DNA of 53,689 bases from Oscillospiraceae bacterium. Its GTDB lineage: Bacteria; Bacillota; Clostridia; Oscillospirales; Oscillospiraceae. Position numbers and translations under genes: made by a program. Positions 33,750-40,901 of this stretch are shown here, piece after piece. How positions within the stretch are numbered: position 1 is the first letter of the stretch; every line of letters begins with the position of its first letter. Under the pieces are notes generated by a model. It did no database searches, was not told where the DNA came from, and saw only the letters and a list, made by a program, of their open reading frames with translations. The stretch covers positions 1 through 53,689 of the forward strand of contig JAETSB010000019.1 of assembly GCA_021769865.1 (NCBI GenBank), read 5' to 3'.

Positions 33750-33789
33750 CCGGGAGATGGAGGAGGAACGCCTTCCGTCTCCCGGTTTT
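33750..33789 (+). terminator. terminator after murA
   Basis: CCGGGAGATGGA / TCCGTCTCCCGG stem (one G-T pair) and TTTT. Confidence 0.7.
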
Positions 33790-33809
33790 GAGCGTTTAGG
33801 AGGAACCAC

Positions 33810-33863
33810 ATGGCGGATCTAACATCGATGAAGAACATCGGCAAAGGAGGACCCGCGCTTTGA
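33810..33863 (+). CDS. 17-residue leader frame, possible TfoX-domain remnant
   Basis: ATG-started frame MADLTSMKNIGKGGPAL with an ideal ribosome site (TTAGGAGG, six bases away). Its TGA overlaps the TTG of the next gene (TTTGA), so it couples translation to the hydrolase. The first 12 residues look like the start of TfoX C-terminal-domain proteins (L..L.NIGK), recalled from memory. It could be a decayed gene whose start signals are kept as a coupling leader. Confidence 0.4.
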   Translation: MADLTSMKNIGKGGPAL

Positions 33864-34681
33864 CAACCGTACATACCCTGGCCAGCGGCTCCTCCGGGAA
33901 CGCGCTGGTGCTGAGCTGGGACGGCGGGCACATCCTGGTGGACGCGGGGATCTCCTGCCGCCGCGTCCGCCAGGGGCTCCAGGCCCTGGGCCTGGACCTG
34001 CCAAGCCTGGACGCCGTCTGCGTCACCCACACCCACAGCGATCACATCTCCGGCCTCCAGACGCTTTTGAAGCACACAGGCTGCCCCGTCTACGCCTCGC
34101 CGGCGGCGGGCCGGGACCTGCTCCGCCGGATGGTGCTCCTGGAGGACCGCCTGCGGGAGGCGGAGGGAACCTTTTTCGTAAAGGACTGCGCCGTCACCGC
34201 CTTCCCCACCTCCCACGACGCCCCCGGCTCCCGGGGCTACCGCTTCGACACCCCGGACGGGAGCTTCGGCCTGCTGACGGACAGCGGCGTGGTGACGGAG
34301 GAGGCGAGAACCGTCCTCCCCGGCGTGGCCCTGGCGGTGCTGGAGGCCAATCACGACGTGGAGGCCGTCCGCAGCGGCCCCTACCCCTATTTTCTGAAAG
34401 AACGCATCCTGGGCCCGGCTGGGCACCTGCGGAACGAGGACGCCGCCGCCTTCGCCGTCACCCTGGCGAGGGCCGGGGCCCGGGAGATCGTCCTGGCCCA
34501 CCTGAGCCAGGAGAACAACACCCCCGCCATTGCCCTCCGGGCGGTGGAGACGGCGCTGAGCGCCGCGGGTCTTACCCCCCGCCTCTCCGCCGCCCCGCGG
34601 GACTGCCTCAGCGGGGCTTATGTACTGGAGGGAGGAACCACCCTATGCAGCGGATCACCCTGCTCTGCGTCGGAAAGCTGA
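33860..34681 (+). CDS. MBL-fold metallo-hydrolase, WalJ/YycJ-like
   Basis: 273 aa. TTG start at 33860 with AAAGGAGG nine bases upstream, the start reading MTTVHTLASGSSGNA, the YycJ family norm. The metal site THTHSDHISG is the HxHxDH motif; later ligands lie in PTSHDA, LTDSG and EANHD. Family members are 5'-3' exonuclease-like beta-lactamase-fold hydrolases linked to cell-wall and DNA-repair phenotypes. Its place after WalRK-HI-like genes supports WalJ. The 3' end overlaps rlmH by 37 bp. Confidence 0.9.
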   Translation: MTTVHTLASGSSGNALVLSWDGGHILVDAGISCRRVRQGLQALGLDLPSLDAVCVTHTHSDHISGLQTLLKHTGCPVYASPAAGRDLLRRMVLLEDRLREAEGTFFVKDCAVTAFPTSHDAPGSRGYRFDTPDGSFGLLTDSGVVTEEARTVLPGVALAVLEANHDVEAVRSGPYPYFLKERILGPAGHLRNEDAAAFAVTLARAGAREIVLAHLSQENNTPAIALRAVETALSAAGLTPRLSAAPRDCLSGAYVLEGGTTLCSGSPCSASES

Positions 34682-35127
34682 AAGAGAAGTTCTACGCCGA
34701 GGCGGCGGCGGAGTACGTCAAGCGCCTCAGCCGCTATTGCAGGCTGGAGCTTGTGGAGCTGCCGGAGGAGCGCCTCCCCGAGGACCCGTCTCCGGCCCAA
34801 ATCGACGCGGCCCTTTGGAAGGAAGCGGAGGCCATCCGGGCCAAGCTCCCGCCCTCGTCCACCCTGGCGGCCCTGTGCGTAGAGGGGCGGGAGCGGTCCA
34901 GCGAGGAGCTGGCCCGGCTCATGGCCGGATGGGCCAATCAGGGGGAACGCCGCCTGGTGTTCCTCATCGGCGGTTCCCACGGGCTCCATGCGTCCATCAA
35001 AGCCCAGGCCGCGGAGAAGCTGTCCATGTCCCCCATGACCTTCCCCCACCATCTGGCCAGGGTGATGCTGCTGGAGCAGATTTACCGGGCCTATCAGATC
35101 AACGGGGGGACAAAGTACCACAAATAG
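34645..35127 (+). CDS. rlmH: 23S rRNA (pseudouridine1915-N3)-methyltransferase
   Basis: 160 aa, usual length. SPOUT fold with the deep-knot SAM site: LVFLIGGSHGLH, then LSMSPMTFPHHLARVMLLEQIYRAYQI, and the C-terminal GTKYHK that reaches the partner active site. It methylates the pseudouridine of helix 69 on 70S ribosomes. The start overlaps the hydrolase 3' end by 37 bp with GGAGGGAGGAACC before the ATG. rlmH downstream of the wal cluster is conserved in Bacillota. Confidence 0.97.
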   Translation: MQRITLLCVGKLKEKFYAEAAAEYVKRLSRYCRLELVELPEERLPEDPSPAQIDAALWKEAEAIRAKLPPSSTLAALCVEGRERSSEELARLMAGWANQGERRLVFLIGGSHGLHASIKAQAAEKLSMSPMTFPHHLARVMLLEQIYRAYQINGGTKYHK

Positions 35128-35128
35128 C

Positions 35129-35156
35129 TTGTAAATCCCAAAAATCCTGCTATAAT
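35129..35156 (+). promoter_or_regulatory. sigma-A promoter of asnS
   Basis: TTGTAA, 16-bp spacer, extended -10 TGC-TATAAT. No T-box leader fits in the short space before the start. Confidence 0.75.
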
Positions 35157-35203
35157 AAAAACTCACTGAATCCCAACAAAAATCAGGAAATCAGGTGAAC
35201 GCA

Positions 35204-36598
35204 ATGAGCTACACGAAAATCGCGGCGATTTTCGCCGACAAGGAGTCCCTGTCCGGCCGGACCGTCACCGTCGGCGGCTGGGCCCGCACCATCCGGGACA
35301 TGAAAAACTTCGGCTTCATCGAGCTGAACGACGGCTCGTGCCTCAAAAACCTCCAGGTGGTCATGGAGTCCGGTTCCCTTCCCAACTACAAGGACATCGC
35401 CGCCCAGAACGTGGGCGCCGCCCTCATCGTCACGGGGACCGTGGTCCTGACCCCGGAGGCCAAGCAGCCCCTGGAGCTGAAAGCCGCCGCTATCCAGGTG
35501 GAGGGCCCCTCCACCCCCGACTATCCCCTCCAGAAGAAGCGGCACACCGTGGAGTACCTGCGGACGATCCAGCACCTGCGCCCCCGGACGAACCTGTTCT
35601 CCGCCGCCTTCCGGGTCCGGAGCGCCGCCGCCTTCGCCATCCACGAGTTTTTCCAGAGCCGGGGCTTTGTCTACGTCCACACCCCCATCATCACCGCCAG
35701 CGACTGCGAGGGCGCGGGGGAGATGTTCCGGGTCACCACCCTGGACCCGGAGAACCCGCCCCGGACCGAGGACGGGAAAGTGGACTTCACCCAGGACTTC
35801 TTCGGCAAGCCCGCGAACCTGACGGTCTCCGGTCAGCTGAACGCGGAGAACTTCGCCATGGCCTTCGGCGACGTGTACACCTTCGGCCCCACCTTCCGAG
35901 CGGAGAACTCCAACACCCAGCGCCACGCCGCCGAGTTCTGGATGATCGAGCCGGAGATGGCCTTCTGCGACCTGGCGGGGGACATGGACGTGGCGGAGGC
36001 CATGATCAAGTACGCCATTCAAAAGGTGATGGAGCGCTGCCCGGATGAGATCGACTTCTTCACGAGCTTCGTGGACAAGGGTCTCAAGCAGCGGCTGGAG
36101 CACGTGGCCTCCTCCGACTTCGGCCGGGTGAGCTACACCGAGGCGGTCTCCATTCTGGAGAAGAACAACGACAAGTTCGACTACAAGGTCTACTGGGGCT
36201 GCGACCTCCAGACGGAGCACGAGCGGTATCTGACCGAACAGGTCTTCAAGCGTCCGGTCTTTGTGACGGATTATCCGAAGGAGATCAAGGCGTTTTACAT
36301 GCGCCTGAACGACGACGGGAAAACCGTGGCCGCAGCGGACTGCCTGGTGCCCGGCATTGGGGAAATCATCGGCGGCAGCCAGCGTGAAGAGCGGCTGGAC
36401 GTCCTGGAGGGCCGGATCAAGGAGCTGGGCATGAAGCCCGAGGACTACTGGTGGTACTGCGACCTCCGGCGGTATGGCTCCTGCCGTCACGCGGGCTTCG
36501 GATTGGGGTTTGAGCGGTTGGTGATGTACCTCACCGGGGTTTCCAACATTCGGGACGTGCTGCCCCATCCCCGCACCGTGGGGAGCGCGGACTTCTGA
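35204..36598 (+). CDS. asnS: asparaginyl-tRNA synthetase
   Basis: 464 aa from the ATG at 35204, which suits the ribosome site AGGTGA; a GTG three codons earlier is possible. N-terminal OB-fold anticodon domain ([21 protein letters not shown]) and class II core: motif 2 [21 protein letters not shown] and motif 3 [15 protein letters not shown], ending [16 protein letters not shown]. It charges tRNA-Asn directly. A bidirectional terminator follows. Confidence 0.97.
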   Translation: MSYTKIAAIFADKESLSGRTVTVGGWARTIRDMKNFGFIELNDGSCLKNLQVVMESGSLPNYKDIAAQNVGAALIVTGTVVLTPEAKQPLELKAAAIQVEGPSTPDYPLQKKRHTVEYLRTIQHLRPRTNLFSAAFRVRSAAAFAIHEFFQSRGFVYVHTPIITASDCEGAGEMFRVTTLDPENPPRTEDGKVDFTQDFFGKPANLTVSGQLNAENFAMAFGDVYTFGPTFRAENSNTQRHAAEFWMIEPEMAFCDLAGDMDVAEAMIKYAIQKVMERCPDEIDFFTSFVDKGLKQRLEHVASSDFGRVSYTEAVSILEKNNDKFDYKVYWGCDLQTEHERYLTEQVFKRPVFVTDYPKEIKAFYMRLNDDGKTVAAADCLVPGIGEIIGGSQREERLDVLEGRIKELGMKPEDYWWYCDLRRYGSCRHAGFGLGFERLVMYLTGVSNIRDVLPHPRTVGSADF

Positions 36599-36617
36599 GA
36601 ATCTGAGAATATGAAAA

Positions 36618-36649
36618 CAGCGCCTCGGAAAACCGGGGCGCTGCTTTTT
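36618..36649. terminator. bidirectional terminator between asnS and XRE gene 1
   Basis: CAGCGCCTCGG-aaaa-CCGGGGCGCTG with CTTTTT on plus and TTTTC on minus. Confidence 0.85.
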
Positions 36650-36660
36650 GGGGTTTGCTT

Positions 36661-36882
36661 TTACTCCGGGGCTCTGGGATAGGGCGTGGGGTCATTGGTC
36701 AAACCTGCTATATAATCCATACTGGTATCCAGCGCCAGGGCGATGCGGCGGCATTGCTCAAAGGACATGCCCCGCCTCCCGGTTTCGATTTTGGAATAAT
36801 CGCTCTGGTCAATTCCCGTCAGCATTTGCATTTTGATCTGGGAAAATCCACGCTCTTTTCGCAGTTCCTTTAATCTGGACAT
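36661..36882 (-). CDS. XRE-family regulator of divergent module 1
   Basis: 73 aa from the ATG at 36882; a TTG five codons earlier is possible. The HTH spans LKELRKERGFSQIKMQMLTGIDQSDYSKIETGRR. The C-terminus MDYIAGLTNDPTPYPRAPE is nearly the same as that of the XRE protein at 39.6-39.9 kb (IDYLVGLTDDPKPYPRGPE). It diverges from a small helical protein gene 82 bp away, and so does the other copy, so the two are paralogous modules. Probably a local repressor. Targets unknown. Confidence 0.85.
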   Translation of the reverse strand: MSRLKELRKERGFSQIKMQMLTGIDQSDYSKIETGRRGMSFEQCRRIALALDTSMDYIAGLTNDPTPYPRAPE

Positions 36883-36909
36883 TCCATCACCCAACAATAT
36901 TATGGCAAA

Positions 36910-36946
36910 TTGACCTATTGATTTTAGGGTGATTTTGACCTATACT
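36910..36946 (+). promoter_or_regulatory. promoter and direct repeats between the divergent genes of module 1
   Basis: TTGATT (36918-36923), 17-bp spacer, TATACT (36941-36946). TTGACCTAT occurs twice, at 36910 and 36935, 25 bp apart, overlapping the -35 and -10 of the small-protein gene; these are candidate operator half-sites. Confidence 0.55.
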
Positions 36947-36964
36947 GAGTTTGAGGTGATCATT

Positions 36965-37192
36965 ATGGATTCTGAAATCCCGCAGTCCCTGTATGAAAAG
37001 GTAATTGGACAGCAAGTGTTGGCGTATGTGGAGGCCCTGCGGGCCGAGAAACTGCTGGCGAGTGTGGAGTCCGAGGCGCTGAAGCTGCTCTCCGAGATCA
37101 AAGCCATTCTGGACGACGATGCCATAGAAGACCCGGAGTGTTTCCGGCGGATCGACGCCCATTGTCAACGCCTTCTGGTCAAGGGGCATTGA
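36965..37192 (+). CDS. small helical protein of module 1, frameshifted at the C-terminus
   Basis: 75 aa as read, ATG with GAGGTGA upstream. The core LLSEIKAILDDDAIEDPECF is shared with the protein at 39957-40205. After RIDA the frame changes: reading one base less in the C-run at 37158-37160 gives IVNAFWSRGIDTSRNDW and a stop at 37214, matching IVSAFWAKGIYTSRHDW of the paralogue and giving exactly its 82-residue length. The present frame ends in HCQRLLVKGH instead. No family name is known to me; it is acidic, all-helical, and always beside an XRE gene here. Confidence 0.75.
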   Translation: MDSEIPQSLYEKVIGQQVLAYVEALRAEKLLASVESEALKLLSEIKAILDDDAIEDPECFRRIDAHCQRLLVKGH

Positions 37193-37218
37193 CACGTCAA
37201 GGAACGATTGGTGATAAA

Positions 37219-37247
37219 GGGGACGGCCGTAAGCTGTCCCCTCTCTT
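37219..37247 (+). terminator. terminator of module 1
   Basis: GGGGACGGC-cgtaa-GCTGTCCCC stem and a TCTCTT tail. Confidence 0.6.
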
Positions 37248-38169
37248 ATGAAATCATCTCGCTGCCGACAGTATACCCGCTCCAGGTTCCCGCCTCCGCC
37301 CACAGGGCGGAGCAGTCATAAAAACAGTATGCCCCCAGGGAGGACCGCCACTTCTCCGCGTTGAAGAACAGTGTGGGCAGGGAGTACAGTTCCTCCGCAT
37401 GGCCCTCGTTGGGCGTGATGGAAAACAGGCACCCGTCCTCCCAGTGGAGGAACGTGGACCCTTCCGGCGCGCCGTCCCCCAGAGGCTCGGAGGTCAGATA
37501 TCCCTGCTCTTTCAGCTCCTGGAAGGTCCCGGTGACCACCTCCACGCCGTGCATCTCTCCGAAGCGCCAGGCGATGGCCGCTTTCTCGCTCTCCGTCAGA
37601 TCGCCGGGGGCCGTGCTCAGGTCCAGCCCCGCCAAGGTGATGTTCTCGTTCAGCCCCGGGTCCTTTTGCCATAGGTCGTCCAGAACTTGCAGGTACAACC
37701 CGCAGAGGTCATAGGTGGTCCCCATAGGATTCCTCCCCCGGCCCCGGGACCAGGCGGAGACGGAATAGACCTCCCCGAACTGGGCGGGGAAGCTCTCCGC
37801 CACGAAGCCGTTGAAGGCCACGTCCACCGTCATGCCGTCCTCCAGGACCGAAGGCTCCGCCGCCTCGCCGTCCAGCGTCACGGGAACATCCTTCACATTC
37901 AGCCGGTAGACCCCGGCCCCGCCGTAAAGCCCCTCGTCCAGCTCCGCCAGCAGCAGGTCCCCGTCCGACCCCCCGTCCACGACGCGGCAGGTGACGACGG
38001 TAGGCTCCTCATCCTCCGCCAGGGACGGGGCGCTTCCAGGGGCGGGCTCCTCCTCCTGGGTCTTGACCGCCGTCCCGGCCGGGCCCCGGGGCTCCTCCGC
38101 CGGGGCGCCGCCGCAGGCGGACAGCAGCAGGCAGAGGGCCAGCAGAAGCGCCCATGTTCGGAATTTCAT
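37246..38169 (-). CDS. lipoprotein of unknown function
   Basis: 307 aa. The lipobox LLSAC places the lipidated Cys near residue 19. An acidic linker precedes an OB-like beta region (VVDGGSDGDLLLAELDE...YRLNVKDVPVTLDG, DGMTVDVAFNGFVAESFPAQF). The C-terminal half (TYDLCGLYLQVLDDLWQKDPGLNENI and beyond) is conserved in my recollection among unnamed Clostridia lipoproteins. Its ribosome site lies in the 3' arm of the terminator-like hairpin at 38170-38214, so upstream read-through could block its translation. Confidence 0.8.
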   Translation of the reverse strand: MKFRTWALLLALCLLLSACGGAPAEEPRGPAGTAVKTQEEEPAPGSAPSLAEDEEPTVVTCRVVDGGSDGDLLLAELDEGLYGGAGVYRLNVKDVPVTLDGEAAEPSVLEDGMTVDVAFNGFVAESFPAQFGEVYSVSAWSRGRGRNPMGTTYDLCGLYLQVLDDLWQKDPGLNENITLAGLDLSTAPGDLTESEKAAIAWRFGEMHGVEVVTGTFQELKEQGYLTSEPLGDGAPEGSTFLHWEDGCLFSITPNEGHAEELYSLPTLFFNAEKWRSSLGAYCFYDCSALWAEAGTWSGYTVGSEMIS

Positions 38170-38214
38170 AAAACCGCCTCCTTTTTTCCTTTAGTCGAAA
38201 AAGGAGGCGGTTTT
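38170..38214 (-). promoter_or_regulatory. hairpin serving as terminator and ribosome-site cover
   Basis: On the minus strand AAAACCGCCTCCTTTTTC pairs with GAAAAAAGGAGGCGGTTTT. The 3' arm is the Shine-Dalgarno sequence of the lipoprotein gene (ATG at 38169) and ends in TTTT. It can terminate the LytTR operon and hide the GGAGG in read-through RNA. Confidence 0.6.
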
Positions 38215-38223
38215 GTTCCAGGG

Positions 38224-39051
38224 TCATTTCGTTTTTTTCAGCTTCCGCAAAACCGCGCCCAGCAGTCCCCCCGTCAGGGCGGCGGCGCCCGCCACGAAGA
38301 CTTGGAACAGGGCCGTGTAGTTATAGAGCAGAGCCGTGTTCAGCACCGGCAGCGCCGCGCACCACGCGGCGTAGCGCAGGATCTGACGCCAGCTCCATCG
38401 CCGCCCCAGGGAGCAGGCGCTGAAAAAGCAAAACAGAGGCAGGATGAGGAAGGGATAGAAAATGCCCGTCAGCACCGGCACGTCCACCGGGTCCAGGCAC
38501 CGCAGCAGCCAGGGCAGGGCCAGCTCCACCGCCGCCGCCAGGAGGACGTACTGGGACACGGTCCTCTCCGGCGTCTCCGACAGGCCCGCCGCCCGGCGCA
38601 GGGCCAGCAGGTCCTGCCGCCAGCCCACGTACCGCACGGCCCACATCATAAGATAGCACAGCAGGAGCACGCCGGTCCAAAGGGCCCAGGGGTCCGCCCG
38701 GGAAAACCAGCGGCACCGCCAGCCCGCCAGGGAGAACACCGCCACCGTCGCCAGCAGATGGACAACGGACCAGAGGGCCGTCCGCCGCTCCAGCAGAAAG
38801 GGGACTCCCGCCGTCTTGAGGGCCGCCCCCAGCGCCCCGGACCAGAAGAACTGGACCAGCGCCGCCGTCGCCGGGTTTCCCCACCGCTCCGTCAGGGCTT
38901 CCGTGACCACATACACGCTCACCCCGGCGGGCGCGGGGTAGGCGATGTGGTTCCCCAGCAGAATGATGAGGTAAACCGCGGCCGCTCCCAAGGGGAATCC
39001 GGCCGCCGCCTGGCGGACCAGCTCCCGGAAGACGCCTTTGTCCTCGCTCAT
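38224..39051 (-). CDS. multi-span membrane protein, DUF3021-like N-terminus
   Basis: 275 aa from the ATG at 39051, which overlaps the LytTR stop (ATGA). About seven to eight hydrophobic helices. The first half (RQAAAGFPLGAAAVYLIILL..., with paired helices) resembles DUF3021 proteins that are encoded after LytTR regulators; the second half adds further spans not typical of the 130-residue DUF3021 family, so this may be a fused or longer variant. Likely signal partner or target of the LytTR protein. Confidence 0.65.
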   Translation of the reverse strand: MSEDKGVFRELVRQAAAGFPLGAAAVYLIILLGNHIAYPAPAGVSVYVVTEALTERWGNPATAALVQFFWSGALGAALKTAGVPFLLERRTALWSVVHLLATVAVFSLAGWRCRWFSRADPWALWTGVLLLCYLMMWAVRYVGWRQDLLALRRAAGLSETPERTVSQYVLLAAAVELALPWLLRCLDPVDVPVLTGIFYPFLILPLFCFFSACSLGRRWSWRQILRYAAWCAALPVLNTALLYNYTALFQVFVAGAAALTGGLLGAVLRKLKKTK

Positions 39052-39485
39052 ATCCCCAGCACCTCCTTGATCTTCTTTACATACCGCCGGGAGACGTAGG
39101 TAACGACGCCGCCCTCCAATGTCACCCGGATGGTTCCGGACAGGCTCAAATCCAGGGCCGTCACCCGCTTCCAGTTGACGATCTCCGAGTGGGACACCCG
39201 GACGAAGGTCCGCCGGTCCAGGCGCTCCTCCAGCTCGTACAGCCGGAGGCGGACGGTGTAAACCTCCCCGCCCAGAACCTGGGCCCGAACCTCCTTGTCC
39301 TCGCCGTAGAACCGCAGGACCTCCGCCGGGTCCAGAGGCACGGCGGCGCCCTCCCGGAAGCCCGTCAGCCGTTCCGGCTCCTCCAGCCGCCGGAGGAGGG
39401 CCGCCAGCTCCTCCGTCTCCCCCGGGGACAGCACCTTCACCAGCAGCTCCTCCAGCGCCGGGTCCAGGGTCACGTCGATCTTCAC
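39048..39485 (-). CDS. LytTR-family DNA-binding regulator
   Basis: 145 aa from the GTG at 39485 (GGAGGCGGGGCCT upstream). The C-terminal LytTR domain (about 65-145) shows EVLRFYGEDKEVRAQ, YELEERLDRRTFVRVSHSEIVNWKRV and VSRRYVKKIKEVLGI. The N-terminus is a short alpha/beta region, not a receiver domain, so no phosphorylation is expected. Such standalone regulators form operons with DUF3021 membrane proteins that may hold them in check. The 4-bp overlap with the membrane gene supports this. Confidence 0.9.
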   Translation of the reverse strand: MKIDVTLDPALEELLVKVLSPGETEELAALLRRLEEPERLTGFREGAAVPLDPAEVLRFYGEDKEVRAQVLGGEVYTVRLRLYELEERLDRRTFVRVSHSEIVNWKRVTALDLSLSGTIRVTLEGGVVTYVSRRYVKKIKEVLGI

Positions 39486-39510
39486 AGGCCCCGCCTCCTC
39501 TCTGCCTCCC

Positions 39511-39539
39511 AGTATACCCAAAGAGCCCCCCGCCGTCCA
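39511..39539 (-). promoter_or_regulatory. promoter of the LytTR operon
   Basis: Minus strand TGGACG, 17-bp spacer, TATACT. Confidence 0.5.
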
Positions 39540-39580
39540 GGGCCCTCGGACCATCGGCGGCGGGGAGGGGACGGACGGTC

Positions 39581-39610
39581 AAAAAAACTCCCCCGCGTTT
39601 GGCAGGGGAG
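39581..39610 (-). terminator. terminator of XRE gene 2
   Basis: Minus strand CTCCCC...GGGGGAG stem then seven T, right after the stop at 39619. Confidence 0.8.
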
Positions 39611-39618
39611 GCGCGTCT

Positions 39619-39864
39619 CTATTCGGGGCCCCTGGGATAGGGTTTCGGGTCGTCGGTCAGGCCGACTAAATAGTCGATGGAAACCTTGTAAAGGCGAGCA
39701 ATTCTGGCAAGAATGCTCACTTTCGGCTCATGCACACCCAATTCATAATTCTGGTATGCCTTTTCCGTAATATCGCAGTAAATGGCAACCTTGATTTGGG
39801 TCAAGCCCGCCTCATTCCGACATTTTCTCAACCGTTTTGCCAAAATATCTTTCACCTTAAACAC
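39619..39864 (-). CDS. XRE-family regulator of divergent module 2
   Basis: 81 aa. GTG start at 39864, with another GTG three codons on; the ribosome site is weak either way. HTH: LRKCRNEAGLTQIKVAIYCDITEKAYQNYELGVHEP. The tail IDYLVGLTDDPKPYPRGPE is shared with the XRE protein at 36.7 kb, while the HTH helices differ, so the two could bind different operators. It diverges from its small partner gene at 39957. Confidence 0.85.
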   Translation of the reverse strand: MFKVKDILAKRLRKCRNEAGLTQIKVAIYCDITEKAYQNYELGVHEPKVSILARIARLYKVSIDYLVGLTDDPKPYPRGPE

Positions 39865-39956
39865 CTACAATCGTTCTTGACAAATCAAGTATAGGAGATT
39901 AGAATGCAAATAATACCAAAGAAACTTCCGGTACAATTATAGGTGAGGTGCGCACA

Positions 39957-40205
39957 GTGAATGCCGAAATCCCCAAGGCCCTGTACAATAAGACGCTTGA
40001 GCAGCTGGTCATGACTTACGTAAGTACCCTGAGCATTGAAGAACTGGCCCCCAGGCTGAATGCCGAGGCCATGAACCTGCTCTCCGAGATCAAGGCCATC
40101 CTGGACGACGATGCCGTGGAGGACCCGGAGTGTTTCCACCGGATTGACGAGATTGTCAGCGCCTTCTGGGCAAAAGGAATCTATACGTCACGGCACGATT
40201 GGTAA
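39957..40205 (+). CDS. small helical protein of module 2
   Basis: 82 aa from the GTG at 39957 (AGGTGAGG upstream), giving MNAEIPKALYNK, aligned with MDSEIPQSLYEK of the module 1 copy. The core LLSEIKAILDDDAVEDPECF and the C-terminus AFWAKGIYTSRHDW are intact, so this is the unbroken form. Predicted all-helical and acidic, with no catalytic motif. Possible roles are toxin partner, antirepressor or a scaffold; none is shown by sequence. Ends at a strong terminator. Confidence 0.8.
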   Translation: MNAEIPKALYNKTLEQLVMTYVSTLSIEELAPRLNAEAMNLLSEIKAILDDDAVEDPECFHRIDEIVSAFWAKGIYTSRHDW

Positions 40206-40206
40206 A

Positions 40207-40245
40207 GGAAAGGAGCAAGCCGGCAGCTTGCTCCTTTCCTTTTTT
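40207..40245 (+). terminator. terminator of module 2
   Basis: 14-bp perfect stem GGAAAGGAGCAAGC / GCTTGCTCCTTTCC and TTTTTT. Confidence 0.9.
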
Positions 40246-40287
40246 GGGCCCTGTTCAAAAAATACATGAAATAAGGACAACGCGTAT

Positions 40288-40728
40288 TTACGTCCCGGCC
40301 CGCAGCCAGTCCGGCCAATCGTCAACGCTGCCAAACATCCCATACGCGGTGCCGAATTTTTTCAGCTTCGGGAAAAAGGAGACATCGTGTTCCTCGCTGT
40401 CAAAGAGGTACACGCCGTCCCGGTTCTGCACGGCCCCGAATTCCCGGCCCTCTTCGGAGCGGAGTGCGTACCGGCCCTCTCCCAGGTCCTCGCAGGTCCC
40501 GTCGTCCAGGACGCCCTCCGTCTGGGTATAGCGGCAGAAGCGGCTCTCCCCGTCGAAAATCAGATACATCCCCCCCGGGGCCGAGGCGTCGGTGCAATAG
40601 GTGCCCCTCAGAGCGGGCAGGGGGGCGTTCCTCTGCTGATACAGCCAGACATTCGCCATCAGGGAAATCATCAGACCAATTCCCAGAACGATGATGGCCC
40701 ACTGGGCCGCCGTGAGCTTCTGTCTCAT
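40288..40728 (-). CDS. small membrane-anchored protein of unknown function
   Basis: 146 aa. N-terminal membrane helix about 10-29 (WAIIVLGIGLMISLMANVWL), then an outer beta-rich domain (RGTYCTDASAPGGMYLIFDGESRFCRYTQTEGVLDDGTCEDLGEGRY) with three Cys. The pattern of short strands resembles lipocalin-like or small META-type domains in unnamed Clostridia proteins, which is inference. ATG at 40728 follows AAAGGAG. Confidence 0.65.
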   Translation of the reverse strand: MRQKLTAAQWAIIVLGIGLMISLMANVWLYQQRNAPLPALRGTYCTDASAPGGMYLIFDGESRFCRYTQTEGVLDDGTCEDLGEGRYALRSEEGREFGAVQNRDGVYLFDSEEHDVSFFPKLKKFGTAYGMFGSVDDWPDWLRAGT

Positions 40729-40826
40729 AAGCCGCCGCTCCTTTCATCCGTTTTCCCCATGATACCATGCCCGCCCTCCCCGCGCAAGCGGCCCGATTAT
40801 TTCCCAAAGTTTTTTTGCAATCCCTC

Positions 40827-40887
40827 TTGACAGACTTCAAAAAGCCGTTATAATAAGCATTAGATTAATAATATAAATAATTGCTTA
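40827..40887 (+). promoter_or_regulatory. psuKG promoter with flanking inverted repeat
   Basis: TTGACA (40827-40832), 16-bp spacer, TATAAT (40849-40854). An inverted repeat TAAGCA (40854-40859) / TGCTTA (40882-40887) encloses the AT-rich start region and is a candidate operator for the HTH-bearing kinase or another regulator. Confidence 0.7.
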
Positions 40888-40901
40888 TTCGGAGGTGGGC
40901 C

